A DNA stretch of 64,000 bases from Phalacrocorax aristotelis (Eukaryota > Chordata > Aves > Suliformes > Phalacrocoracidae), in the NCBI RefSeq assembly GCF_949628215.1, contig NC_134279.1, forward strand, positions 15,979,541 to 16,043,540, written 5' to 3'. The translations under genes were made by a program, and so were the position numbers. Position 1 is the stretch's first letter. The number at the start of each line of letters is the position of its first letter. Below are positions 1 through 12,911 of this stretch, one piece after another. The notes under the pieces are model-generated. The model saw only the letters and a list, made by a program, of their open reading frames with translations, ran no database searches and was not told where the DNA came from.

Positions 1-2099
1 TTTTGTAACTTGGGAGAGATCCATGAGATACGATCGCTACAGGGAGTGAATAGGTGATAGCAGTACTGTGACTTGCCCTGAGGTATCGGGGACCCCAGAT
101 TCTGGGTTCCAGCATTAAATCTGTGCTAAGAAGGATGCTGTATACTTATTTACCTTGCAGGTGCTACAATTCCTGCTCCTCATCACAACATGTGTTTTAC
201 AGTGTGTACACATGCCTGTGGGGCTCCAAGACCCTGTGCTTTACAAAAGCTTAATGCACACTGCGAGCAGCAGAAGTCACCGTTGCCTTTCTCCCAGTCT
301 GGCTCTGCTGAGATGCATGTCAGCACCACAGAATAAGCCTGGGAGAGATCAGAAATGATGAGGCAGCAAAAATTAGACCAAGCTACTGATAAAGAAACAA
401 ATTTAGTTTTCCCCAACTCAGATACATTTTTATTAGGAATTTAGTACTTTGATACGGTGCAGATATACAGCGTATATGCTCTTTCCCAGAATTTCACCCT
501 CAATTCAGATGAGAATTTGCCCATAAAGCTCCAGTAATGTTTTTCTTTTAGTAGTGACACTTAACAAAATAATTAGGCAATTAATTGCCTAACTCCACTA
601 GGAGCAGCAATTATTTCTTTTACTTAAAACATGTAAAAAGCTGTGTCATTTATTGATAGAAAGTCACATAATATTCTGTGGCAGAACGGCCCTCTGGAGA
701 CATTACTCTATATGCTGCGAATGCATTTTGAGAATAATAAACAAAACTCAGCTAAATCTTAAATGGGCTCACTCCGGTATTTAAAAAATACTGCAATTCA
801 TTACACTTATTTATTGTTTATCAGTGCACAGATGACTGCAGCCCGGCAAGAGCAACCTGGCCTGTACCCCCAGGAATTTACAGCTGCAAACTGAGTTCTC
901 ATACCAATACCTGAGCAGCTGCACTCACACGAGCTCAGATTCAGCAAAGGGCGTGAGCATGTGCCTGGCTTTCAGGAGGGCAGTACGCTCCCAGAAGCCC
1001 AAGCTTAGAGCAGGCACACTTTTGAGGAGCTTGCTCAGTCCAAGCCTTGACTACTTCCCCAGATACAGATGAGAGAATATGTGGACAACAGTCCTCCCAG
1101 CCAGTAAAGGTGGTCACAGGTGCCTAACTATTTAATACAGAGCTCTAACTACAGTATTAATGCCCATTTTCAGACCAAGAGTTTGGCAAAGGTGCAAGTG
1201 AAGGTGGTGCCAGTACCATCAGTGTGCTTATCTTCAAGTAGCATATCTGATTGCTAGGTGGTCAGGTGCTAAGTCTTCATTTATACAGCAGGTGCTATCC
1301 TGGTTTTGCTGTTGCAAGTAGATGGACATAAACTCCTTGTAAACTACATATACCAATTTAAAGTCCCTGTAAGACTTATTGTTGTATTTCAGTGGTACAT
1401 TCTCTGTTTTTTTGCTGCTTAATTTAGTCTATACATTCTTTATTCTCTCAGCAGCTGAGCATCAAACCTTTTGGGTTAAGGTAGTGGCATTATCAATATA
1501 TTCAAAGTACTGCACTGATGGGAAACTCATCCAAGATCAAATGAAAGCAATCTACAATCTGAAAAAGACTTGGACTTACCACTTCCCAGAAAGGGAGAAA
1601 TGCCATCACTGTAAGCCTGTGTGTGTTCCTGAGGTGCCAGATGCACATGTAAGAGAGATATAAAATCCCAAACTCCTGGCTGGTGGCAACTCTGAAAATC
1701 GGAGCTGGGTGGAAGAGGCACTGCAGCGGAAGTGTTGCTGCTGAGCTGAGCAGCTAGCAGGCTTGGAAGCAATTTAATTATCGGCTGATTTTTGCTTTGT
1801 AAGAAAACCACCAGAAAGCCCACTGTTGTCATAATGTGCCTCTGCAATGTTCTTCACATGCTGCATTTTCATATTTCATTTGAATTTTCATATTTCATTT
1901 GAAGAGTTTCAAATTAAACTCTTGGGGGTTTTTTTAATTTTATTTTAACATGCTTTATTATATGATACTGAGCTTTTAAAATGCAAGTTGGAACTTTCCT
2001 CAGTGTGCTGATCGAAATGTCAGTTTGTCAGAAATTAAACATTTTGATTACATCATCTTTAAAATAATTATTCTGGAGCTATATTTTCCAAATAATTTG
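1..2099. other. Intergenic DNA, no gene seen
   Basis: Apart from the 19-bp duplication at 1866-1903, nothing is recognisable. Open frames are short and unlike any protein family. Confidence 0.6.
1866..1903. repeat. Perfect 19-bp tandem duplication
   Basis: TTTTCATATTTCATTTGAA occurs twice back to back (1866-1884 and 1885-1903) with no mismatch. It lies in AT-rich intergenic DNA. A recent slippage duplication is the simplest explanation. Confidence 0.95.
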
Positions 2100-3260
2100 G
2101 CAGCACTTCCTCCTACGTGAAGCAAAACTAAATATTGAAACCCCAGAACCTTTGCAAACTGCACATCTGTCTCCATACAACTCCAACAGATACATAGCTA
2201 TTCTCTTTCCTTTCTCTCCAGATAAAGAGGAATTTTATTTTAAATGTGGGTTTTTTAATGCCTGAGAAAATAGGGCAGTCACAGAGCCATGGCTTTAAAC
2301 AAACTTTATTTGGGCGCTTGACTGACTGGCAATTGTGGGCAATCATTTTAGCTGTCACAAAGCCCAGAGAAATGTGGGAGAGCTCTTCCATGAAATGTTT
2401 ATATTTCATAAACAAAATGATGTGCTTAACAGTCAGAGTGATGGGAGGGTTCCGGCTAATGCATTTTCCAATGTGTGAGGCAGATTATTAATGCGCTCCA
2501 GTAGCTGTTAATTTCAGTTTGCCGGAATGATTTATGGGGAGGTAAAGGAGAGAGACATAATCTAATTGAGATCAGAATCGCTATTCTGGTAGAGGAGCAC
2601 CAGCATGGACCCTGGCCGCAGCAAAATGATTAATATCTAATAAGCAAATAATCCGTTAAATTATTATAAACATTACTTTTGACAACTCTTTTGTTGCCAG
2701 AGAAGAAAGCAAAACAAGCAAACAAGATTAACAAAACCCTGGGTACATTTTCCAGGTATTTCTCTTCTGTTACATAAAGATAAAGGTTAGATGCCGAGGA
2801 GAAAGAAAACACCGGGTTAGGAGGGAGTGCACGCCTGATCAATTGTAAGACAGCGGGAGAAGCATTGATGCTGTAATATGAACAACAATTGAATGATCAG
2901 AAGAAAATCAATCTTGAAAAGGAAGAGAGAGACAGGGAAAACTCCTGCGTTGTCGGTGTGATCCACGGCTGGGTTCGCAGCCGGCGGCTCCCTGGTCATT
3001 ACTGCCCTCGTTAGTATGTCCCGCCTGCGCCCCTGCCCGCACCGCCCTTTGTCTTAGTGACGGGGGATGTGAGCACTCGGCATCTCTTTATGGCACGCTC
3101 CCGAAAGGTGTTGATGGCCGTGCTAATCTCGCTTCTTTCCAACACCCTGCCATAATTTTTTGCGTTTGTCAGGTTGTTTGCATTTAGTTTTCTTTACCCA
3201 GCAGGTGGCTCGGATTTAGTCCTTTCCCAGCTTCACACAAGAAGCCAGTGTAAATTATTT
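2100..3260. promoter_or_regulatory. Candidate conserved non-coding element, distal to NKX6-1
   Basis: This repeat-free stretch has balanced composition and many homeodomain and TALE-type sites: AGCTGTCA near 2350, ATTATTAATG near 2486, TCTAATTGAG near 2561, ATGATTAATATCTAAT near 2625. It has no coding frame resembling a protein. Regulatory function is a guess from texture; conservation cannot be seen from one sequence. Confidence 0.3.
2830..2900. repeat. Near-perfect inverted repeat CTGATCAATTG ... CAATTGAATGATCAG
   Basis: The left arm is 2835-2845 and the right arm is 2886-2900. The arms are complementary apart from a 3-base ATG insertion in the right arm, with a 40-base loop. It lies in a repeat-free candidate regulatory region. 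Confidence 0.75.
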
Positions 3261-3789
3261 TGGCTGTGTGAAGGGTGTTGGTGGTGCATATGTGGCTATG
3301 TGCAGGTACCCCCACAAGCAGTTCAAGCTCATGTTAAAAAATAATTCAAGAAAGCCCAATGAATCTGACATAGTACAACACAAAGCTTTGGGCAAAATAC
3401 TTCTCTTTTCAGCCTCTCTTCCAGAAGAGCTGTTTGCAGGAATAAAAGTTCTAGATAAACTATGCACCTAGCCTTCCTTCAATTCCCCTGCACTGTAGAG
3501 TATTATAAGTGTATTTTGGATTAGTCAAAAATAAAGGTACTTTTTTTTTCAGCAGGTGAAAAAATATCCATCAAAAGTCCTGTGGGATTGAATAGAATGT
3601 TTTTCTGGACCAAAAATTAAATATTTAATTCATTATTAGGCTTTTTGTAATCAAATTAAATATGTTTTAAAGAAATAAATATTTCCAACTAAAAAAAAAG
3701 TGAGCATCTTGAAAAATATTAACCAAATGTTAACCAAAATTTTTCTGCGATCTTGACATAGATTCAGGATATATGGCTGGATTCAGGGA

Positions 3790-4190
3790 ACAATCTAGCT
3801 AAAGGAATATTTGGGGGTCATCTGTTCGAGCCCTGTGCTCAGAGTGAGGCTACCATCACAGTCAGGCTGAGCTGCTCAGGGCCTCATCCTATTCAGTAGC
3901 CTCTCCATGGGTGGAGATCTCCCAGCCTCTCCAGGCCCCGCTTCCCACATTTGACCCTGACCATTGTGAAGCATTTTCTTCTTATACCTAATAGGGATTG
4001 CCCTTGCTGCTACCCATGTCTGTCACTTCTGATCTGTTCACAGGGGCTCCCCGAAATCTGCTTTGGTCTAGTGAAGGAAATTCCTCTTGTGTCTGTCTGA
4101 ACCTGGTTTAAGAGCTGCCCTGTCTCTGGGATGCCTCGCTGGGTTGCCTTCTGTTCTCTCTCTGCCTCGGATTGGCTTCCCAGTCCCTGT
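3790..4190 (-). mobile_element. Possible ancient CR1-like fragment
   Basis: Stretches such as GGGGGTCATCTGTTCGAGCC and GTGAAGCATTTTCTTCTTAT, in this order, resemble an antisense CR1 3' region (the 'gtgaagaa.tttttcc' and '.tcatct.gtccaacc' blocks), but divergence is high. A different old retroposon is possible. The edges are approximate. Confidence 0.4.
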
Positions 4191-5460
4191 CCTAGACTAA
4201 GTTCCCCACCGATATGGTGAGTCAAAAGAGCTTTGCTGCACTCCCCAACACTGCACCACCTCGCACTAGGGCAGGGTCCAGCTCTCTGTTTTCACTCTTG
4301 CAGAATCCTTCTGATTCCTCTAATTCAGGATGGACATTGATTTCAATAGGATTTGGCTTTATTTGGATATCTTTGCCTTTTCTGCTTCATCTCACCCCAT
4401 TTTCCTATGGCCTTGGCAAAGAAAGCATACGTGTGGAGAGCACGTGAACAGAATTAGCAAGCCTGTGTCCAGGGTTGTGGTCTTTGCTCTCCAACACATG
4501 AGGCAAGCCCTGGGAGGAGCGGAGGAGGAGGCAGCATGTGGATATAGTTGAAATCTGTGAAGTGTTTCCCCTTCCACCATATCACGGGGTGGTTTTGAAA
4601 AATCAGGTACCCTATCCTGCTGAGAGCTTTCCATGGAGTCCTTTAAAGTCCTTGTGCAACTCTACTGGTCACATCCAGATAAAATTATACAGGCCCTTCC
4701 ATGAGAGTTAGCAAGCCCAATATGGAAGCAAATGCTGTTCGTGCCCAATAAGGTTGGGAAAACTATTTAAGAATAGTTTGTCTGCTGAAAGTATGGTCCT
4801 TGCAACACTGCCAAGATTAGGGTGTGCTAGGATGTGATCACGCAACTGTTTAATTGATGGCCACAAAAATTAAAATTTCTTTCAGGCTGGTAGTAGAGCA
4901 GAGGTGTACCCCTCCTCAGTATAGGTAAGGGAATGACTGGAGCAACTTTACCTTGTACCCTGAAGTTGTGCATCTGGGAGACTTTCAGAGATGAGCCTTG
5001 TAGCTACTGTGAATTGTCATTGCTTCTCTACAGAAGAATGGCAGCTTAAACCATCACAGGACTTGTCCAGTAGAGTCATGCATCCTAACCCAGGTTGGAC
5101 TTCTGAGAGGAAGCAGTCTTACATCACTTGTTTGTTTGTTTAAATCATGCAAAAGCCCTAAAATAGGATCTGGAGTAAGATCAGTAAAGAGCCTAAAACA
5201 ATCAGCAAAAGAGCAAGTATCATGAATCCAATGTCAGAAAAAAGACCTAATCCCCAAACAAAGGATAACAACATAAGGACCAAAACTTTGGCTTTTGGCT
5301 CATACTTTTCTAAACAAAAGTCTGCTTTATGTTAACCAGATGAATACATCCAAAGAATGAGCCACAGGCTTTGAACTGGAGTGCAGGAATTCTTGTTTTG
5401 AGCTGATGATATTAATCTCATTTGCAAGGAACTTCCTTTCCCTTGCTAATCCCCCCATTC

Positions 5461-5570
5461 TCACTGTTAATGATTATAAAGTAATAATCATCATTAATAT
5501 TAATGATTATAAAATAATCATTATGATTATAAAGTAATGATTATAAAATCATCGTTATGATTATAAAACC
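5461..5570. repeat. AT-rich degenerate tandem repeat of AATGATTATAAA units
   Basis: About eight imperfect copies of (A)ATGATTATAAAgT and related ATAATCATTA units fill the interval. Both orientations occur, so parts can pair as hairpins. It is rich in ATTA/TAAT cores. Confidence 0.85.
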
Positions 5571-7098
5571 CATGCAAAGTCTTTTCAGCTGGCTTGGAGA
5601 GACAAAACCATAGTATATCTCATTTTCTTGCTCGAAGGGAAGCCTCTCTGAGATGAACCCACAAACAGAAGTTGGTTCAGCATCCATTGGATGCAGAAAG
5701 AAATCTCCTGGTGACACGGAGACAGCACCTCTGCTGTCTCTTCTCTGTGTTTCAAAGCAAGTGCCTCTGAAGAGAGGAGAGAAGGGTTGAAAAGGGTCTT
5801 TCTAGGTCTGGTTGTTTTTCTGACCAGCTTCCTCTTCTTGAAAGAAACCTTTCATGGCAATGAAAGGTAATTTCTTCTCATGTTCTTACTATCTGGCAAG
5901 CAGAACCAGGGCTGAATTTTTTAGGGCTGCAGGTCAAAGCAGAAGGGTAAGGACCCAGCTGTGTCCCACCCCATTTGCCAACCAGACCCTGCAGCCCAGC
6001 AGGTAATCCTATAATGGTGCTTTTTCCCAGAGGCTGGCACTGTAAGCATGGGGCTAGTGAGCAAACAGCACCTTTTGTCATCAAACTGGGCTAATACAAA
6101 GTTCACCAAAGTCAAAGGAGAATCTGGCTCTCCCCTTTGCCTCAAGGTTTAAACTTTTTAATGAGCAACATGGTTAAACATGCAAAAATAAGTACATAAA
6201 TGGCAAGAACATACATATTTTCCCCTGAACAGCAGGGGATATTCAGCTGGAGTCAGGCACTGGAAAAGTTATTTAAAATCCTACCCCATTCTTTCTGGAT
6301 TAATTCACCCTGTGACCCAGCGTGCTGCTCATCCTAATATTAACTCTGAGAAACTTTTCTTTTAATCATGTGGAATCTCTGTTTATTATTCTGACTGTTG
6401 CACTTGGCTCTGTTGGCTGTCCCACAGCCTCACAGAATCCTGGCAGTTAACAGCAGAGAGCACCCAAGTGAACGCCCAGTCACCCCTCCCCAGAGCCAAC
6501 AGGGTTTTGCAGGGTTTGTTCTTCTCCAGTTTTCAAACTCCTCTCTGAGCTGTTTGACAGGCTAAGGGCAATGGAGGGATTTCTCAGTCTGCTACAGAAA
6601 TAGTAGATGCACTGGGGAGAAGACATTCTCGCAAAGCGTTTTCCTCTGTTGTGGGTAACTGATGGGATTCAGGCTGCTGCCAAAACTTAGCACTGGCCAA
6701 TAACAGTGTGGTGCTCCACGGCAAAGGAGTTGGGTGGTTTGTGCTGGGTGAAGGGTGATCTGTGTTTGTAAAAACAAAACCAGAACAAGAGGCAAGTACA
6801 AAACAAATACCACTGTTACTAGTTTCTTATTTTCTAGTGCATAAATTGTGAAGCTGGGTTACCCTCCCAGCCCTTCATTGGTCACCACAAAGCTCAATGG
6901 CGTTGCATGTTCAAAGCCCCAACTGGCTTGTGGGGGAACCTTACTGAAGACAAGGGAACTGGAAATGTCTAAAATTCTAATCTCGCCCTAAAGGTTTGGG
7001 TGTCATGAATCTTGGAGCCACTTTCCATAAACCCCTTATAAGTGACGTTAAGGTCGAATTTTCCCTAATGAGATCATAATACTCCTGTGCAAGCCAGT

Positions 7099-7120
7099 GA
7101 CATTAGCAAATGCTAATGTC
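7099..7120. repeat. Perfect 10-bp inverted repeat with 2-bp spacer
   Basis: GACATTAGCA, AA, TGCTAATGTC form a dyad in otherwise unremarkable intergenic DNA. Each arm carries ATTAGCA, similar to POU or homeodomain half-sites. Confidence 0.9.
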
Positions 7121-10100
7121 CTGTGCACCTGGCCACAACTGTCCTAACTGATGGAAAATGCTGCAGTCCGTTTAGTACTAAAAAAAACTGATGGCAAATG
7201 CAGCCAAAAGGGAGTAGACATTTCCCCTGACACTGCTAACAAATGCTGCCCTTAGAGGCAGCCTGCCTGCGGACAAGCCAGACAATGTCACCTGGGTTCA
7301 AGCCTAGCTGGAGTGAGCCATGAAGTACAGACACTGATCCAAACCTCCTGCAAGATTTCCAGTGCTTTTGAGTCTACCACATAAGGCTAAAAGTCTTCAG
7401 GTGCTCCTCAGTCCTCCTTGGCAGGACTTCATCTTCTTCCCAACCCACCTCCAGAAATAGCCACACGAAGAAGTTGTTTAAACAACCAGCTGCTTCAGGG
7501 AATGCCAAAGCCTGGCCTTGATTCATTGCTGTGCATGACTGGCCCTTTGGGAGGATGCAGGCATCTTCTCTTTCACATTAAAAATCCTGGAATGAGAAGT
7601 TGCATAGGAACAGGCTTGTATGCTAGGTAACTTGGGATCATTGTGTCTTCTTTGCCAACCCCTGAAACTGCCCCAGGTTTCATTTCCTAGGTGCAGGGTA
7701 ATGGCCTCCAGTCCTGCAAATGGTGCATTCTTCTCTTATCTTCTTTTCAATATTCCCCATGGTGTATGTGACACCAGGAAAAAGAATGTGTGAAGTAATG
7801 GCACCCTTTAGGTTATCAGGTCTGGGAACGGAGGCCAGTTTATTTGCAGTGCATTTAACTTTCTAACACTTACGCTTACAGAGGCTGAGGAAAGCATGTT
7901 CAAAACATACACAAAGTATTAACACATGACCCTCTAGGATGAATTCCTGATATGACAACACATGGAAATAATGTTTTAGCTTCAAGGGCATGACCAAATT
8001 AAATGTTGTTTAATGTTTGACCCAATATATTGAGGTCAAAAATAAATTAATCTGTCAGTTGCGAAGCTAAGCTGTGTTGCATGGAATTATTTCAGCAAAT
8101 ACACACAAAAAATATTTAAACAGAAGCAACACAAAGTAGTCATTGTTTTACCTTAGTAGCCCAGAAATTAACCGCTCAACGCAGCTTGGTTTAATAGTTT
8201 GGAAATGAGTACTTGTTTACCCAATACCCAATATTTCCAGCAAGGCCTCCGACTTGCCTCCTCCTGTAAACAGGGCTTGAAGAGAGGGTTTGAAGAGCAT
8301 ACCTTCACATGCACATCTTTGAAAGCATTGCATTTAATCTCATTTCATCTACCTGCATCTATCTAAACCATAATATAATACTGGTTACCTATTGCAGTAG
8401 GTATTTTTACAGTTAATAGCTGATATTTGCAACAGCTTTGGAATCTGAGCCTGACCTTGTGTCTTGGTTTGGGATCAGCATGGTGACATTGCACACGGTG
8501 CTGTTCTGTGTTCAACCAGCTATTTCTACTGTGCTTGCTAATAATTTCCTGAAATTTTCTCCCTTTGTTTCTTGTGCATATATGCATGTAGGTATGCATA
8601 CATGGATGTAAATACCTTCGTTAGCACGCAAACGCACGTGTGCATAAGTGCACACATATAGCTTCTGCTGTGCATAAGATACATTTCATTATTTTGCATA
8701 AATGGGAAAATTCATGTAAGAATAATGAAATGTCATAATTAGTACTTACGTTTCTTCACAAAGGTATAGTACCTGTATCACATCTGAGTGGAATTTCAGT
8801 TATACCCAAGCATAGATAACTCTAACTGGCAGGTCACTGAAAAGTCGCTATGCTGCTTTTACAGGGGGCACCTGGGTGGTGCTGGACAAAGAAGCCTCTG
8901 TGCTGGGGTCCAACTGGACTACCCATGAGCACCCTTCTGGCCTGTGTGTCCAGTTCCTTCCTATGGAAAAGGCAGTGCAGGGAGCAATGCTGCATCCCGG
9001 ACTCTCACACCCTGGCCTGGAGTCCAGAGCTGGGCAGAGGGTTTTCAGCTGTACTGAAAAATTGGGAAGGCTATGATTTACATTGAGATCTGGGTGTTCT
9101 TAAAAATATTTCCCTTCGCTCCTTAGATCCTGTAAAAGTAAAAGTTAAAAGAAGCTTTTCTTGTTTGCAGCCGCTCATTGTCTCTGAACAGAAAGCTGTT
9201 TTATTAAGTCTCTGCAAGTTTGTTCTCACAGAAAGTCATGTTTGAAACTCAGGTTGGCTAGAGATTGGCACTCTTTCCCTTCACCATTCCTCTGGTATGC
9301 CCCTGAATGCCCTCCTTGCAAGAAAGCAGAAGCAGCTAAGCAGATGCTGAACTCCAGTAGGATTTAGATGTAGGCGTCAGTGTTTTTCTGAAAGGAAACT
9401 TTGTTGGATTGGTGCCACAGGAATTCAGACCTATTTTAGGAGCAAAACTGGAGACAGATGCACAGATTTAACAATACTAAGTCTGATCTGGCGTGGGGAA
9501 AATACCTGTTCCTATGCTAAGGATCATTTGTCCCATAAAAGTAATTCTTGCAGTAAGATGTGAAACTCATGGCTGTGTGCATCAGCACAGGATAATTTTC
9601 AGACCATTAAGGTCTCTAAGAACCTTAGTGGAAGCTGGATTTGACCTTTAAAACCTAGAAATACAGTTTCTACAAGTACAATTCCTCTTGTTCTTAAACT
9701 GTTTCCATTGTAAATTACATGGCTAACAACTGGCTTCCAATGAAGTAAACTATTAATTGTATGTTCACTACACTGCCTTGTGTAAATCAATACGAGAAAT
9801 GAGCAGTCTCCTACTATACAGCACAGACACTCTGCATGAGGAAGTAATTTAAGAGTGGATGTCAGCTCGTTTGGAAAGGCTTCTTTACTGCAAACAAGAC
9901 AATGAAAAAAACCTTACACTATGGAAAGCTCCCCTTAGTCCCTGTAGGTGCTGACAGAAAATTCCTGCAGCTCTGTCAGTGAAACACAACTGGTGCCATC
10001 ATTCTTGCACAAATATTGGTGTGAAGACAAATTATTGTCTAAATGAGCTACTTTTGTTCCCAGAAGTAACACTATAGGTGATGCGCTGTGTGACTGGATT

Positions 10101-11499
10101 ATACCCTAGAATCAAATGTGTAAACTATCAGAGATTTTACATCTTGGGGCTTTTTTCCTTATTTGAACTTTCACTGTTCACATTACCTTAGTGAAGTTAG
10201 TGGGATTATTTCAGTTTTCATGCCATGTGCCTCGAATGGGGATGTAATGCACTTTGTGCCTGAATACATACTAGAAAATTGAGAGAATTGCCTTAGTTGT
10301 TTGGTAGGTCTTGCAGGTCAAAATCACCGGTCCTGCTGCCAGCTGTCTTACCAAAGAGCTGAGTATTCATTCCTGGGCTGCTAGTGTTCTGTAGCCATTT
10401 CTCATCGGCCCTAGCAATGAAACTATCCATTAATTGAACGGCAAAAACTATATTTCAGGCTTTTTTCCTGTATGAGCAAAAACCAGAAGTCATGATGCTG
10501 GTTGTGCTTATTTGGCTCTTCAGTGGGAACATTGCCTGGAGCAAGGAGACCCTGGCTGTCAGTCTCCTGACCTGTTTCTGTCCAGCTCCGGGGTGCAGCA
10601 GTGGGACTTGCTGCCCTGCCCTGCCCTCAGAGATGTGTGGTGATCTCAAAAGCCAAGCTCCTGTTTTCCCTAAATTTAATTCACAGGCCCCATGTAAAAC
10701 CTCAGAGAGCTAATGCTTAGGAGCCAGCAGTTATTTCTGTCAGCTGGGACCTGCCCAATCCACTTTGTCAGTTCAAGGAGAAAGAAAATATGAGAAAACT
10801 ATCAAGTTTTAAGTGAAGCATTGTGAAGTAGCGGAGCATAACTGCACAAACCTTGTTTTCAGCAGTAGATTGGATTATCTGTATATTGTACCATAAATGG
10901 GTTAGAAGAACAAGCAGAAGATGCCCTGATCTTTTTTTTATCTTTCTTTCTCTGCCTTTTTTTTTTTGTGTGTGGAATTCATGTGTCAGGAAATCTTTGA
11001 CAAACATTATTTCCATACTTAAATTGAGCAATGAATTGAAACTGGCAAAGGGAAGGGGGAAAAGAATATATTCTATAGCTGTGTTTTTAAATTGCTTTAT
11101 CTATTGATAGTTTTGTCCCATGCTAAATGCAATTTCAACAATATAGAAAGCACAGACTGAAAAACTGAGCTCTAATTAAATCAGTAATGTTTCATTATTT
11201 CATGTGAACAATGCGAGTCTAAAGTGATCTTTCCACAGAAAAATTAAATTAAACTCCATGTGAAAGTCTGCCATTTCAAATGTATTTCACATCCAGTATT
11301 TGTAACAGGTTTGGGTTGCACAGAAGAGGACTGTTAGCTGTGAGAAAACCCCCCAAACCAGTATTCCCACCTCCCCTTCTGACTGGCGTCCACCGTGGAG
11401 CATGATAGCTCCTTGGGCTTTCCAAACACAGTACCAGAATAACATCTCATGGATACAAGAGTGATTTCCCTGTAAGAGAGGTTATTACAACCTCTCCTA

Positions 11500-12910
11500 A
11501 GTTAACAAGTAGGTGTCTCTGGATGTTTTCACTCCTCGGGAACACCTGCAATATATTGATGACATCATCATATGGGGCAACACAGCAGCAGAAGTTTTGG
11601 AGAAAGGGATGAAAATAGTCCAAATCCTTCTGAAAGCTGGTTTTGCCATAAAACAAAGGTCAAGGGACCTGCACAGGAGATCCAGTTTTTAGGAATAAAA
11701 TGGCAAGATGGATGGTGCTAGATTCCAACAGATGTGATCAATAAGACAGCAGCTATGTCTTCACCAGCCAGCAAAAAGAAAACACAAGCTTTCTTAGGCA
11801 TTGTGTGATTTTGGAGAATGCATATTGCAAATTACAGCCTGATTGTAAGCCCTCTCCATCAAGTGACCTGGAAGAAGAATGATTTCAAATGGGGCCCTGA
11901 GCAACAGCAAGCCTTTGAACAGATTAAACGGGAAATAGTTCATGCAGTAGCTCTTGGGCCAGTCCAGGCAGGACAAGATGTTAAAAACATGCTCTACATC
12001 GCAGCCAGGGAGACTGGCGCTACCCGGAGCCTCTGGCAGAAAGCACATGGGGAGACCTGAGGTCGACCCCTAGGGTTTTGGAGTCGGGGATACAGAGGGT
12101 CCGAAGCCCTCCAGCTGAAAAAGAGAGATTGGCAGCATATGAAGGGGTTCGAGCTGCTTCAGAAGTGGTTGGTACTGAGGCACAGCTGCTCCTGGCACCC
12201 CGATTGCCAGTGCTGCGCTGGATGTTCAAAGGAAACGTCCCCTCTACACACCATGCAACTGATGCTACGTGGAGTAAGTGGATCACACTGATCACACAGT
12301 GGGCTTGAATAGTAAACCACAGTCACCCAGGAATCTTGGAAGTGATCATGGATTGGACAGAAGGCAAAGATTTTGGAATATTACCTTAGAAGGAGGTGAT
12401 GCATGCTGAAGAAGTCCCACTGTATAATAAATTACCAGAAAACAAGAAGCAGTATGCCCTGTTCACTGATGGGTCCTGTTGTCTTGTGGGAAAGTATTGG
12501 AGGTGGAAGGCTGCTGTATGGAGTCCTATATGACAAGTCACAGAAACTGCTGGAGGAGAGGTGAAAGCCATCCAGCTTAATGAAGCATGAATTTTGATGA
12601 AACTGAGAAAAGAGTAACCATGATAGAACCGGACAAGTGCAGAGGTGATGGAACCAGGACTGGCTTCATCATGCAACAATCCAATACCACATGCCACCTC
12701 TCCTGCCCTGAAGGACTGCTATAACAGATGGAGCCCAAAGTCATGGACTAAGTGAATTCAATAGCTGTTCTAGAGGGATGGCCCATAGACTAAGGGAATG
12801 ATATCTATGTGCATATATCAAAAGATGGGAAAGGTGGTGGTGATTAGTTGGGATGTATTGAAAGTGTGGGACCTGGGCATGATGCAGATGGTATAGAATA
12901 AGGGGTGGAT
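11500..12910 (+). pseudogene. Decayed ERV-L-like pol fragment (RT to RNase H)
   Basis: These are remnants of a class III (ERV-L-like) endogenous retrovirus pol gene in broken frames. The reverse-transcriptase catalytic motif YIDD is at 11552-11563, in QYIDDIIIWG. The thumb/connection region follows, with HIANYSLIVSPLHQVTWKK and FKWGPEQQQAF, then RPLGFWSRG. An RNase H TDGS motif is at 12465-12476. Stop codons and frameshifts lie between the blocks. Gag, protease, the N-terminal RT and the integrase are not recognisable, and pol runs almost directly into an LTR. The 5' boundary is uncertain. It is an old copy that cannot make protein. Confidence 0.82.
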
Positions 12911-12911
12911 A

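Larger units (their letters stand above)
4191..11499. other. Intergenic DNA, no gene seen
   Basis: No protein-like frame, RNA gene or young transposon is visible. Contents worth naming are the AT repeat at 5461-5570, the dyad at 7099-7120 and a CG/TA alternating patch near 8580-8660 (GCACGTGTGCATAAGTGCAC). The rest looks like neutral avian intergenic sequence. Confidence 0.55.

Noticed and set aside
3815-3835. tRNA-like B-box (CTGTTCGAGCCC)
   Set aside because: No matching A-box and no cloverleaf pairing upstream; it fits better as part of an old retroposon.
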